The notes under the pieces: model-generated
Database searches by the model: none
Told to the model about the DNA's origin: nothing
The model's input: only the letters and a program-made list of their open reading frames with translations
Position numbers and translations under genes: made by a program
Shown here: in pieces, positions 1-8,472 of the stretch
Position numbering within the stretch: the first letter of the stretch is position 1
Layout: each line of letters opens with the position of its first letter
Assembly (NCBI GenBank): GCA_934645175.1
Contig: CAKUDE010000001.1
Span: forward strand, 62,001-126,000
DNA length: 64,000 nt
Source: an uncultured Oscillospiraceae bacterium
Lineage (GTDB): Bacteria > Bacillota > Clostridia > Oscillospirales > Oscillospiraceae
Reading direction: 5' to 3'

Positions 1-599
1 CGCCGTACCTCCTGCGCCACCTGGTTGGAAAAATTCGTCCGTCCGTCATACATCGTCAGCAGTACGCCGAAGATGTCAAGCGTCGGATTCAGTCTTTTTT
101 TGATGGCGCGCAGCGTTGCCATCAGATCGCTCAGCCCCTCCAGAGCGTAGTATTCGCACTGTACGGGGATGAGAATGCTGTCCGCGGCGCACAGCGCGTT
201 GAGCGTCAGCAGCTCCAGCGACGGCGGGCAGTCGATGAAAATGTATTCATAGCTTCCGCGCAGCGTGTCCAGCGCTGATTTCAGCTTGTATTCTCGACGC
301 TCCTCACCGATCAGCTCGACCGTTGCGCCGGCCAGATCGGCGCCGGAGGCGATCAGATCCCCGTATTTTGTGCGAATTACGCATTTTTCCGGGTCGGCCT
401 CGTTGAGCAGCATATCGTATGTATTGTGCGTCACATTTCGCTTGTCCACGCCCATGCCGGAGGTCGCATTTGCCTGCGGATCAAAATCACATAGCAGGAC
501 GCGCGCACCCGCGGCGTGCAGTGCCGCCGTCAGGCTGACCGCTGAGGTCGTTTTGCCGACGCCGCCTTTCTGGTTGACCACTGCGATGACCTTTCCCAT
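1..599 (-). CDS. soj: Chromosome partitioning ATPase ParA/Soj (partial, C-terminus beyond window)
   Basis: ParA-family ATPase that acts with ParB/Spo0J and parS in origin segregation and in control of replication initiation. The first 199 residues are visible. They begin MGKVIAVVNQKGGVGKTT, the deviant Walker A with its signature lysine, followed by the FDPQANAT switch region and the hydrophobic Walker B run ending in FIDCPPS. The ATG at 599 follows AGGAGGCGCAA. The gene leaves the window at base 1, and ParB is expected just beyond (family knowledge, not seen). A promoter (TTTACA-17-TATACT) lies at 651-679 and a perfect parS sits between promoter and start, so ParB could repress the gene. Identity is secure. 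Confidence 0.95.
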   Translation of the reverse strand, partial: MGKVIAVVNQKGGVGKTTSAVSLTAALHAAGARVLLCDFDPQANATSGMGVDKRNVTHNTYDMLLNEADPEKCVIRTKYGDLIASGADLAGATVELIGEERREYKLKSALDTLRGSYEYIFIDCPPSLELLTLNALCAADSILIPVQCEYYALEGLSDLMATLRAIKKRLNPTLDIFGVLLTMYDGRTNFSNQVAQEVR

Positions 600-619
600 G
601 TTGCGCCTCCTTTTTGAAG

Positions 620-635
620 TGTTTCACGTGAAACA
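620..635. promoter_or_regulatory. parS site 1
   Basis: The 16-bp perfect palindrome TGTTTCACGTGAAACA is identical to the Bacillus subtilis parS consensus bound by ParB/Spo0J. It lies between the soj promoter -10 box (651-656) and the soj start codon (599), in the predicted 5' untranslated region. Confidence 0.95.
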
Positions 636-650
636 TTCGCTCCGCGTTTA

Positions 651-679
651 AGTATAGCAGATGCCGCACGGTTTGTAAA
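651..679 (-). promoter_or_regulatory. Predicted SigA promoter of soj
   Basis: Read on the minus strand: TTTACA, 17-bp spacer, TATACT. The predicted transcription start is near 645, so the transcript begins just before parS site 1. Confidence 0.6.
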
Positions 680-695
680 CCGTTTTTGTATGTTT

Positions 696-1577
696 TCAAA
701 GCCCTTCCAGATCAAATTCCGGCAGCAGCTCATCCTTTGCGGCGCAAAGGTCCTGCGTGAAGCCGTTTGTCACGCCGCAAAGCTCCGCCCACGACATGAC
801 GGCGGCGTATTCGTCCGCCGTGACGCGCCGGTCGAGCGGCGGCTGCATCCCCGGCATGGGCAGATACTGCGCCATAAGGGAAAAAAGAACGTCCCGCTTT
901 GGAAACAGCTCTGCAAAACGCTCAACAACCTTCAGAGAATTTTCAACGCAGCCGGGCAGCACAAGGTGGCGCACGATCATCCCGCGCTGCATAACTCCCT
1001 CTTCGTCCACGACGGCCGCGCCGACCTGCCGATACATTTCCCTCAGGGACTCCTCGCAGATGATCGGGTAGTTTGGCGCGTCGGACAGGCGCCTTGCCAG
1101 CGTTTCATCCGCATATTTATAGTCAGGCAGATAAATATCGATCAGCCCGTCGAGCTCGCGAAGCGTTTCGACGCTTTCATACCCACCGGAGTTATAGACA
1201 ACCGGGACGGGCAGCTTCGGCGTCAGCGCGGGCAGAATCGACGGTAAAAACTGCGTCGGCGTGTTCAGCTCGACGCACTGTGCGCCTTCGTCGATCAGTG
1301 CCTCAAAAACCTCACGCAGACGTGCGGCGGACAGCTCCTTTCCAAAGTTTTTCAGAGAGATGGCCGCGTTCTGGCAGTAGCGGCAGTGCAGCGTGCAGCC
1401 GGAAAAAAACACGATTCCGGTGCCGTACGCACCGGAGATCGGCGGCTCCTCTCCGTAATGGAGCATCGCCTTCGCCGCGCGCAGGGACGCGCTTTGGCCG
1501 CAGTAGCCCGTCTCTCCGCGCGTGCGGTCAACGCCGCAGCGGCGAGGGCAGAGGGCGCAGGCAGAATAGTTCAGCAT
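696..1577 (-). CDS. PflX-like radical SAM protein
   Basis: A 293-aa radical-SAM protein of the PflX/COG1313 group, often annotated as a pyruvate-formate-lyase-activating-enzyme-like protein; its substrate is unknown. The N-terminus carries a cysteine cluster (CALCPRRCG...GYCGQ) seen in this group. The SAM-binding motif CTLHCRYCQ (CxxxCxxC) follows near residue 60, and a GGxE-like turn (NSGGYES) lies in the TIM-barrel half. The start ATG at 1577 has a weak AAAGG site upstream. It is transcribed away from rlmD and shares a short intergenic region with it. No partner glycyl-radical enzyme lies nearby, so calling it an activase would be speculation. Confidence 0.8.
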   Translation of the reverse strand: MLNYSACALCPRRCGVDRTRGETGYCGQSASLRAAKAMLHYGEEPPISGAYGTGIVFFSGCTLHCRYCQNAAISLKNFGKELSAARLREVFEALIDEGAQCVELNTPTQFLPSILPALTPKLPVPVVYNSGGYESVETLRELDGLIDIYLPDYKYADETLARRLSDAPNYPIICEESLREMYRQVGAAVVDEEGVMQRGMIVRHLVLPGCVENSLKVVERFAELFPKRDVLFSLMAQYLPMPGMQPPLDRRVTADEYAAVMSWAELCGVTNGFTQDLCAAKDELLPEFDLEGL

Positions 1578-1589
1578 GGGAATCAGACC

Positions 1590-1618
1590 TTTACAAATAT
1601 GTCATTCCATATTATAAT
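1590..1618 (+). promoter_or_regulatory. Predicted SigA promoter of rlmD
   Basis: TTTACA, 17-bp spacer, TATAAT. Predicted start near 1625, about 45 nt upstream of the rlmD ATG, with parS site 2 inside the leader. Confidence 0.65.
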
Positions 1619-1640
1619 GAGTGTGCCGGTAACGGCGGAA

Positions 1641-1656
1641 TGTTTCACGTGAAACA
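1641..1656. promoter_or_regulatory. parS site 2
   Basis: A second perfect TGTTTCACGTGAAACA palindrome. It abuts the rlmD ribosome-binding site (AAAGGAG at 1656-1662) and lies downstream of the rlmD promoter, as site 1 does relative to soj. Confidence 0.95.
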
Positions 1657-1668
1657 AAGGAGAAAACG

Positions 1669-3042
1669 ATGCTTCAGAAGAATCAAATTGTCCGCGCCGA
1701 GGTGACGGGCTTCACAAGCGACGGGCTGGGCGTGTGCCGCGCCGAGGGCTGTGCGATATTTGTGCCGAACGCAGCGCCCGGAGAGGTTTATGACCTACGC
1801 ATCGTCCATATCGGGAAGACGGCCGCACACGGGCGGATCGAGCATATTATAACAAAATCGCCGCATCGCGTCAACCGTCTCTGCGCGGATGCGAAGCGCT
1901 GCGGCGGCTGTAATTTCTGGCATATCGACTATGAGGCGGAGTGCGAGATCAAGCGGCAGCGCGTGCTTGATGCGCTCAATCGCATCGGGGGACAGCGCCT
2001 TGAAACGCTGACGCTGCACCCAGCGCCGCGTTGTGAAGGCTATCGAAACAAGGCGCAATATCCCGTCGCCTCCGGCAAAGGCGGCGTCTATGCGGGCTTT
2101 TTTGAAAAGGGTACGCACAATGTCGTGCCGATCGAACGCTGCCGCATCCAGCCGGAATGCGCCGACAAGGCGCGACGCGCCGTGGTCGAGTGGGCAAATC
2201 GCTTCCGTATCCCGGCCTATGACGAAACGGCGCACGCGGGGCTGCTGCGCCATATCTATGTGCGACTCGCCGAAAAAACCGGACAGGTACTGGTCTGCCT
2301 GGTTGCAAACGGAGAACGTCTGCCGCACGAGACCGAGCTGGTCGAGACGCTTCGCGCCGCCGTGCCCGGTCTGCGCTCCGTTCAGCTCAACACGAACACG
2401 CGGCGCGGGAATTCCGTTCTCGGAGAGAAGCAGCGCGTCCTCTGGGGCGGCGAAACGATCGAGGATGAGCTCTGCGGCCTGCGCTTTCGCATATCGCCCC
2501 GGAGCTTTTATCAGGTCAACCGCGAGCAGGCGGAACGGCTCTATGAAAAAGCACTGGAATTTGCCGGTCTGGACGGGCGCGAGACGGCGCTGGATCTTTA
2601 CTGCGGCACGGGCACCATCACGCTTTGTCTTGCGAAACGCGCCGGAACGGCAATCGGCGTGGAGCTGGTTGAGGCCGCGATTGCCGACGCCGGAGAAAAT
2701 GCCCGCAGAAACGGCGTTAATAACGCACGCTTTTTCTGCGCGGACGCCGGTCAGGCTGCAAAAACGCTCTCGGCCGAGGGCGTTCGTCCGGAGGTGATCG
2801 TCGTTGACCCGCCGCGTAAGGGCGTGAGCGCAGACGTAATTGAGGCCATTGACGCCATGGCTCCCGCGCGGGTCGTCTATGTCTCCTGCGACCCCGCAAC
2901 GCTGGCACGCGACGTAAAGCTGCTGACACAGCGCGGTTATCGCCTCCAAACCGCCGAAGCGTTCGATATGTTCCCCCGATGCGCTCATGTGGAGACGGTG
3001 GTCTTGCTGTCCCGGGGCGCAGGAACGCCGCAGGTTGGGTAA
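1669..3042 (+). CDS. rlmD: 23S rRNA (uracil-5-)-methyltransferase RlmD/RlmCD family
   Basis: A SAM-dependent m5U methyltransferase of the RumA/TrmA family (457 aa, normal length). Visible parts are an N-terminal TRAM domain (about residues 1-60), the [4Fe-4S] cysteine set CADAKRCGGCNFWH near 66-80, the methyltransferase motif DLYCGTGTITL near 306-316, the VVDPPRKG loop near 383-390, and the catalytic VSCDP near 408-412. The final helix shows the usual DMFP-HVE pattern. The start ATG follows AAAGGAGAAAACG. Firmicutes often use one RlmCD enzyme for two 23S uridines; sequence alone does not tell which sites are modified here. Confidence 0.92.
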   Translation: MLQKNQIVRAEVTGFTSDGLGVCRAEGCAIFVPNAAPGEVYDLRIVHIGKTAAHGRIEHIITKSPHRVNRLCADAKRCGGCNFWHIDYEAECEIKRQRVLDALNRIGGQRLETLTLHPAPRCEGYRNKAQYPVASGKGGVYAGFFEKGTHNVVPIERCRIQPECADKARRAVVEWANRFRIPAYDETAHAGLLRHIYVRLAEKTGQVLVCLVANGERLPHETELVETLRAAVPGLRSVQLNTNTRRGNSVLGEKQRVLWGGETIEDELCGLRFRISPRSFYQVNREQAERLYEKALEFAGLDGRETALDLYCGTGTITLCLAKRAGTAIGVELVEAAIADAGENARRNGVNNARFFCADAGQAAKTLSAEGVRPEVIVVDPPRKGVSADVIEAIDAMAPARVVYVSCDPATLARDVKLLTQRGYRLQTAEAFDMFPRCAHVETVVLLSRGAGTPQVG

Positions 3043-3150
3043 GCAGCCGGTAAAACGGCGGACGCAACGGGACAAATGCAACGCGAAAATGTGAGAAAAC
3101 TCACAATTCTAAAGAATAAAGTGCAGAGTGGACAACAAGGAGGAATTTTT

Positions 3151-6100
3151 TTGGACGCGTTGACAGGCTCATCAAGCAACCAACCGGAAGTGAATGAAAT
3201 AATTAAAAACCTAGAAAAAGGGGTCTTGGACATACGCGATATTTCCGAGGAATACGCCTTGAATGCAAGCATTCTCAGGGCAGAGAGAAAGCTGGGAATT
3301 AGAAAGACCGGTAAGCGTGGATTTGATGTGATTAATCAATTATTTTTTGTTGAGGAGGAATGGCTCTGCAGGGGTTATTCCGAAGAACCAATTATAGTCC
3401 GCAAAACACAAACTTTTGACTCATTCTCGGAGTTCTACTTTTTCTTAGACGGGGAAATATCCGAGAATGCTTGCTATTACCAATACACATTTGAGGACGA
3501 TTTCTTAAAAGACCTTCATATTGACATTGCAAAACTAACAGCAGCGAAAAGTTTTGTAAAAGAAACCATAGATGACTATACATATGAAAAAATGCTGCAA
3601 GAGGAAGTAGCAGAGTTTAACCACTTCAAAAGGACGAACAAAAAATCGGTTAAGCAATGGCTAAACAAGTTTACTGACTGCGAGACATACGACCAATTTC
3701 AGAGGGTATGCTGCAAATATAGGAATTCCAAATTAAATGATTATCTGAGTGTCGATTTCTTTATCTTCCGGTATGCTTTTAACTTAGCATTAAACAAAAA
3801 GAGTTTAGAAACGATCATGCAATACATCCTAGATGCCGAACCGATGAAAGATAAACTCGCACTGGAGCTGTGCCTAATTTATCCGCCCGAGTGCGTCCTT
3901 GATGCGTACGACACCTGGGCAACATCTGCCAGGGCAGAAAGGCAGCAGAAAAGGAGAATGAGGAGAAGCCTCGAAGCATTTATAGCAAAGCTCAACGGCC
4001 AAAGCGAAATATTAAAAGAGGTGCGGTGCCGCTTTGATAGAGAGGTACATGTTTACTATGAGGAAACGAACGTTTTCTGCTATACAAACCGCCAAGGGCA
4101 GTCTACGCTGGACCGCCGGAATGGCGTAAGCATTTGTCGTGCATTTGAATCCTTTGATGAATTCATCGAGTATAGAGCCGGCGATTTGAGAAACTGCGAT
4201 TTGTCTGAAGCTTTAGAGTTGGATGTCGACTTCGCGAAGTATCGGACAGATGAGACGACCAAACTGCCGCGCAAAAAGAGCAAGAGCATAGACTATAGGG
4301 TGCAAAAACTATACACAGATGGAAAATACTACGTAAGACAATCCTGGTATGATGAAGCCGGGGCGTGTATCAGGCAACAGTTACACAAGTTTTCATACTT
4401 TTTTGATTTTGTGGCCTTTATGAGGGGCGATCTTTCTGATGCAGACTTAATCATGTGTGCAGGACTAAAAAATCTCCCCAATGCGGACGGAATCAACTTT
4501 AGCGGGGCCAGAATGACTAGCAATTTATGTGATCGATTCTGCATTCCATATCAGACTATTTGTTATGATGAGCGCCTCCTCCTAACGTTTCCGACGATTG
4601 CGGAAAATGAAGCGGAAACTTCGCTGGTGTTACAAGCAGTCAGAGAGGATGAGTGCTGTTTTAACTGTGGAAAAAGAATCAGTTATGTTTCTGACCTACA
4701 CCTCCTACACAGAATAACGAATGCAGGATGCCGGTCAACAGAGGACGTCATATATGTGCTAAAAGGGATTGCCGATGAAATGGTTAAAAAAAGCAGCCTC
4801 CTGACGCTTATCGGGGGAGACGTGTCCTCGGAATACTCGTTGTTTGCACTGTTTGTAAAGCTGCTCGCCCAGACAAATCGGCGATATGGAATCCGGCGAG
4901 AATTTGTGTTTGTCCTCGGAAATCACGAACTATGGAGTTTTCCAAATCTATCTCTTGAGCAAATTGTGGAGAAGTATAGGACACTGCTGAAGGAAAACGG
5001 AATGCATTTGCTGCACAACGAGCTGCTCTATAAAAATGCGGTATATGAAACAAAAATCATTTCATATACCGAGTTGACTGAAGCCAAACCGGAAACCATC
5101 TCAGAACGACTGGAAAAATCCAGGTTGGTCATTTTCGGCGGTCTGGGCTTTTCGGCTTACAACCTTAGCTTTAATGCAAATTACGGCATCTATAGAGAAA
5201 CCATTGACAGAAAGACGGAACTTTTAGAGGGAAAAAGAATTGAGACCCTTTATGAAAAACTGACGGAAATCCTTTCCGGTAAAAACACAATAATTCTCAC
5301 ACATATGCCAAAAAGGGAATGGTGTGCCGATGAGTCGTATCACAACGGATTTGTATATGTAAGTGGCCATACGCACAGAAACGAATTCTACGATGACGGT
5401 GTAATAAGAGTCTATTCCGATAATCAGGTCGGATATAGAAGCATAAATCCCCATTTAAAAGAATTCCTGATGGACGATAGGTACGATTGCTTCGCCGACT
5501 ACGAGGACGGCTTATACGAGATCACCGCACAGGGGTATGAAGACTTCGCACGTGGAAAAAATATTTTAATGACATTCAATCGTCAGGTAAATGTTTTGCA
5601 TATGCTCAAAAGGAATGGGTATTACTGTTTTATTCATGAGAATAAATCAGGAGGTCTGTCAATTCTAAATGGCGGTTCCCTGAAAAGATTGGAAATCACA
5701 GATGTGCAATACTATTACGAGAACATGGAAAACGTGATTGCGTCGATCAACGCACCCTTGGCAAAATACTCTGCCTATCAGGAAAAAATAGCAAGGGAAA
5801 TAAAGAAGATCGGGGGGAGCGGACGAATTCACGGATGTATCGTAGATATTGATTTCTACAATCATGTATACGTCAATCCGTTTGACGGGACCACAACGGG
5901 CTATTGGGCTGAGAATATAATCAACAAGTTGGTTTATCCAGATGTACCTACACTATTGGAAGCGGAGTGCCCACGACTGTATTTGAACTATTCAAAACTA
6001 CTCGAAAGCGGGAAATCAAGCTTTCCGGCAATACACAAAGGTTCCGAGAGCGTATCGGTACTGCCGCAAAAGTACTTGGAAACGGACATTTACAAAGCAT

Positions 6101-6234
6101 CCCGCGAGATAAAAAAGATGCAAAAGCTAACTGCAAATATTTTGACAACGTGGTACGAGCTTCCTTTGGAAAGAAACGAACTACCCTGCAAAATCAGAGG
6201 AAGCGGCATTTTGCCTTCCCTTCCGTCAGAATAA
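3151..6234 (+). CDS. AT-rich large calcineurin-like metallophosphoesterase protein, function unknown
   Basis: A 1027-aa protein. A TTG start at 3151 is chosen because it follows AAGGAGG with good spacing; an in-frame ATG at 3076 lacks such a site. The centre holds a complete binuclear metallophosphoesterase core: SDLHLLH (about residue 513), GGDVS (555), GNHE (590), LTHMP (715) and GHTH (740). Before it come three loosely similar segments of the form F-(D/E)-F...GDL(S/R)-(D/N)-(A/C)-DL, partly pentapeptide-like. After it, near 889-935, is a distinct block (IHGCIVDIDFYNHVYVNP) with a C-terminal helical tail. No signal peptide or membrane segment is seen. Codon use and AT content (near 40% GC in sampled stretches) contrast sharply with rlmD and prfC on either side, suggesting recent acquisition. 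It could be a nuclease, nucleotidase or phosphatase; no function is assigned. Confidence 0.8.
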   Translation: MDALTGSSSNQPEVNEIIKNLEKGVLDIRDISEEYALNASILRAERKLGIRKTGKRGFDVINQLFFVEEEWLCRGYSEEPIIVRKTQTFDSFSEFYFFLDGEISENACYYQYTFEDDFLKDLHIDIAKLTAAKSFVKETIDDYTYEKMLQEEVAEFNHFKRTNKKSVKQWLNKFTDCETYDQFQRVCCKYRNSKLNDYLSVDFFIFRYAFNLALNKKSLETIMQYILDAEPMKDKLALELCLIYPPECVLDAYDTWATSARAERQQKRRMRRSLEAFIAKLNGQSEILKEVRCRFDREVHVYYEETNVFCYTNRQGQSTLDRRNGVSICRAFESFDEFIEYRAGDLRNCDLSEALELDVDFAKYRTDETTKLPRKKSKSIDYRVQKLYTDGKYYVRQSWYDEAGACIRQQLHKFSYFFDFVAFMRGDLSDADLIMCAGLKNLPNADGINFSGARMTSNLCDRFCIPYQTICYDERLLLTFPTIAENEAETSLVLQAVREDECCFNCGKRISYVSDLHLLHRITNAGCRSTEDVIYVLKGIADEMVKKSSLLTLIGGDVSSEYSLFALFVKLLAQTNRRYGIRREFVFVLGNHELWSFPNLSLEQIVEKYRTLLKENGMHLLHNELLYKNAVYETKIISYTELTEAKPETISERLEKSRLVIFGGLGFSAYNLSFNANYGIYRETIDRKTELLEGKRIETLYEKLTEILSGKNTIILTHMPKREWCADESYHNGFVYVSGHTHRNEFYDDGVIRVYSDNQVGYRSINPHLKEFLMDDRYDCFADYEDGLYEITAQGYEDFARGKNILMTFNRQVNVLHMLKRNGYYCFIHENKSGGLSILNGGSLKRLEITDVQYYYENMENVIASINAPLAKYSAYQEKIAREIKKIGGSGRIHGCIVDIDFYNHVYVNPFDGTTTGYWAENIINKLVYPDVPTLLEAECPRLYLNYSKLLESGKSSFPAIHKGSESVSVLPQKYLETDIYKASREIKKMQKLTANILTTWYELPLERNELPCKIRGSGILPSLPSE

Positions 6235-6238
6235 CCGA

Positions 6239-6276
6239 CGACCGCCGTTCGTGGTTCCGAACGGCGGTCGATTTTT
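6239..6276. terminator. Intrinsic terminator between the metallophosphoesterase gene and prfC
   Basis: A perfect 13-bp stem (6239-6251 with 6258-6270) around a 6-nt loop, followed by ATTTTT on the plus strand. It starts just after the stop codon of the plus-strand gene and could also serve prfC, which converges from the right. Confidence 0.85.
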
Positions 6277-6294
6277 GGAATTCGGTTTAGAGGT

Positions 6295-7869
6295 TCATTC
6301 CTCGCTGAGCTCCAGGCCGGGGTTGCGGCGAAGCGTGAAATCGATGGCCCACGGGCTGGTGAACACAAGCAGCCGGCGGCCGCGATAGTTTTCCAGCAGC
6401 TCGACGTCCGACGAGAGGTTCAGCTCCTTTTCATCGACCGGCGATTTCTGAATAAAGCGCAGCACCTCATACGGCAGTCCCTCCATGCGCAGCTCCACGC
6501 CGTATTCGCTCTGCATCCGATAGCGGAACACGTCGAACTGCAGCGTGCCGACGACGCCGACAATGACCTCCTCCATGCCGGTATTCGGCAGCCGGAAGAT
6601 CTGGATGGCGCCCTCCTGTGCGATCTGCTCCGTGCCCTTGACGAACTGCTTGCGCTTCATCGTATCCTTCGGGCTGACGCGCGCGAAGTGCTCCGGCGCG
6701 AAGGTCGGGATACCCGCGAAGCGGAAAACCTTGCCGGGTACGGTGACGGTATCGCCGATGGAGAAAATACCGGGATCAAACACGCCGATGATGTCGCCCG
6801 CATAGGCCTCGTCGATGATCTCGCGCTCCTGCGCCATAAGCTGCTGCGGCTGCGACAGGCGCAGCTTTTTGCCGCCCTGCACATGGTAAACCTCGGCTTC
6901 ACGCTCGTATTTTCCCGAGCAGATGCGCAGAAAGGCCAGCCGGTCGCGGTGCGCCTTATTCATGTTTGCCTGAATTTTAAAGACAAAGGCGGAAAAATCG
7001 GGGCTGAAAGCGTCGATCACGCCGCAGTCCGCCACACGCGACAGCGGCGGCGGCGTCATGCGCAGAAATGCCTCCAAAAACGGCTCTACGCCGAAATTCG
7101 TCAGCGCCGAGCCGAAGAACACGGGGCTGAGCGTGCCTGCACGCACCTCGTCCATGTCGAATTCGCGGCCTGCGCCAAGCAGCTCCACGTCGTCGCGAAG
7201 CTGTGCCCAGCGCGAAGCGCCGATCAGCTCGCCGACCTTTTCATCGTCAAGCGAAACGGTCTGTTTTTCGGCGCGCTTTTTGCCGGAAACGCCGGAGAAA
7301 AAGTCGATGGAGCCACTCTGGCGGTCATAAACGCCCTGAAATTCCTTGCCGCAGCCAATGGGCCAGTTGACGGCATAGGTTTCGATCCCAAGCTCCTTTT
7401 CCAGCTCGTCGAGCAGATCGAAGGGATCCTTTGTCTCGCGGTCCATTTTATTGACAAAGGTGAAGATCGGGATATGGCGCATGGCGCAGACCTTGAAGAG
7501 CTTGCGCGTCTGCGCCTCGACGCCCTTCGCGCCGTCGATAACCATGACGGCCGAGTCCGCCGCCATGAGCGTGCGATAGGTGTCCTCCGAGAAGTCCTGA
7601 TGACCGGGCGTATCGAGAATATTGATGCAGAAGCCTTCATACTGGAACTGCATGACCGAGGAAGTGACGGAAATGCCGCGCTGCTTTTCGATCTCCATCC
7701 AGTCGGACACCGCCGCGCGGGAATTCTTCTTGCCTTTGACCGCGCCCGCCTGCGCGATGGCGCCGCCGTAGAGCAGGAATTTCTCGGTCAGTGTGGTCTT
7801 GCCGGCGTCCGGGTGGGAAATGATGGCAAAGGTCCGCCGGCGGCGGATCTCCTCCTGTAAAGCTGACAT
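6295..7869 (-). CDS. prfC: Peptide chain release factor 3
   Basis: A 524-aa translational GTPase that recycles RF1/RF2 from the ribosome after peptide release. G-motifs are clear: G1 SHPDAGKTT, G2 region KQRGISVTSS, G3 DTPGH and G4 NKMD. The RF3-specific C-terminal half ends with the GxLQFDVFRYRMQ segment. The ATG at 7869 is preferred to the in-frame ATG at 7884 because the ribosome site GGAGGG overlaps the latter. A leader with a possible 8-residue ORF precedes it, and the predicted promoter is at 7979-8007. Confidence 0.96.
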   Translation of the reverse strand: MSALQEEIRRRRTFAIISHPDAGKTTLTEKFLLYGGAIAQAGAVKGKKNSRAAVSDWMEIEKQRGISVTSSVMQFQYEGFCINILDTPGHQDFSEDTYRTLMAADSAVMVIDGAKGVEAQTRKLFKVCAMRHIPIFTFVNKMDRETKDPFDLLDELEKELGIETYAVNWPIGCGKEFQGVYDRQSGSIDFFSGVSGKKRAEKQTVSLDDEKVGELIGASRWAQLRDDVELLGAGREFDMDEVRAGTLSPVFFGSALTNFGVEPFLEAFLRMTPPPLSRVADCGVIDAFSPDFSAFVFKIQANMNKAHRDRLAFLRICSGKYEREAEVYHVQGGKKLRLSQPQQLMAQEREIIDEAYAGDIIGVFDPGIFSIGDTVTVPGKVFRFAGIPTFAPEHFARVSPKDTMKRKQFVKGTEQIAQEGAIQIFRLPNTGMEEVIVGVVGTLQFDVFRYRMQSEYGVELRMEGLPYEVLRFIQKSPVDEKELNLSSDVELLENYRGRRLLVFTSPWAIDFTLRRNPGLELSEE

Positions 7870-7916
7870 AATATAACCCTCCATAGAATCAGTTCAAACG
7901 GTTCGTCTGGAGAGCG

Positions 7917-7943
7917 CTAATGCGGGATCCTCCGTAGAAACAT
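7917..7943 (-). other. Possible prfC leader peptide (8 codons)
   Basis: On the minus strand GGAGG is followed, after a normal spacer, by ATG and the short frame MFLRRIPH ending in TAG, between the prfC promoter and prfC. It includes adjacent CGG-AGG arginine codons, and a second AGGAG lies inside it. It may be chance; no conservation test was possible. Confidence 0.3.
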
Positions 7944-7978
7944 GGAAATATCCTCCGAGCATCTTGAATATCCGATCT

Positions 7979-8007
7979 ATTTTAGCACGCGCGGAAGAAA
8001 ATTACAA
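7979..8007 (-). promoter_or_regulatory. Predicted SigA promoter of prfC
   Basis: Minus strand: TTGTAA, 17-bp spacer, TAAAAT. It is back to back with the plus-strand promoter at 8015-8043. Confidence 0.5.
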
Positions 8008-8014
8008 GCACCGC

Positions 8015-8043
8015 TTGCAAATCCGGCAAAAAAATGATAGAAT
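8015..8043 (+). promoter_or_regulatory. Predicted SigA promoter for the 8074 gene
   Basis: TTGCAA, 17-bp spacer, TAGAAT, about 30 bp upstream of the start codon. Confidence 0.5.
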
Positions 8044-8073
8044 CGCCGCAGAACCTGCGAGGAGGTTTTCCGA

Positions 8074-8472
8074 ATGAATCTGGTTTTTGCCGCAGAAGCG
8101 GCGCAGCAGGACGGCGGCATCGATATGCTCAGCCTGATGATGATCGCCATGCTTGTCGGCTTTGGCGTTTACAGCCTCTACGCCGCCGTGCGTCTGCGCA
8201 TCGGCGGGCAGCTTTTTGCCAACAAGCTGCTGTATCCGGGCAACTGCACGCCCGAGGAGTGCACCGACCCGTCGGGCTATGTACGTTATATTTTCCCGCG
8301 GCTGTTCGTGTTTGGCCTTGTGCTGACGCTCAGCGGCGGTGTGAGCATTGCGGCGCAGCTTGTGCCGTCGCTCGGCCTGTGGGCCGTGCGAATGGCGCAG
8401 CTTGCGGTGACGATCGGGATAATGATCTGGTATCTTCTTGCGCAAAGAAAGGCGGCGACGTTATTTTGGTAA
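8074..8472 (+). CDS. Small membrane protein, hypothetical
   Basis: A 132-aa protein with three probable transmembrane segments: about residues 19-42, 75-97 and 103-125. A conserved-looking hydrophilic segment (PGNCTPEECTDP) follows the first. The start ATG follows GAGGAGG. It overlaps the next gene by 7 nt, so the two are probably cotranscribed. I do not recognise the family and assign no function. Confidence 0.75.
   Translation: MNLVFAAEAAQQDGGIDMLSLMMIAMLVGFGVYSLYAAVRLRIGGQLFANKLLYPGNCTPEECTDPSGYVRYIFPRLFVFGLVLTLSGGVSIAAQLVPSLGLWAVRMAQLAVTIGIMIWYLLAQRKAATLFW

Noticed and set aside
3076..3150. ATG at 3076 as the start of the metallophosphoesterase gene
   Set aside because: No ribosome site precedes it, while AAGGAGG stands at the right distance before the in-frame TTG at 3151.
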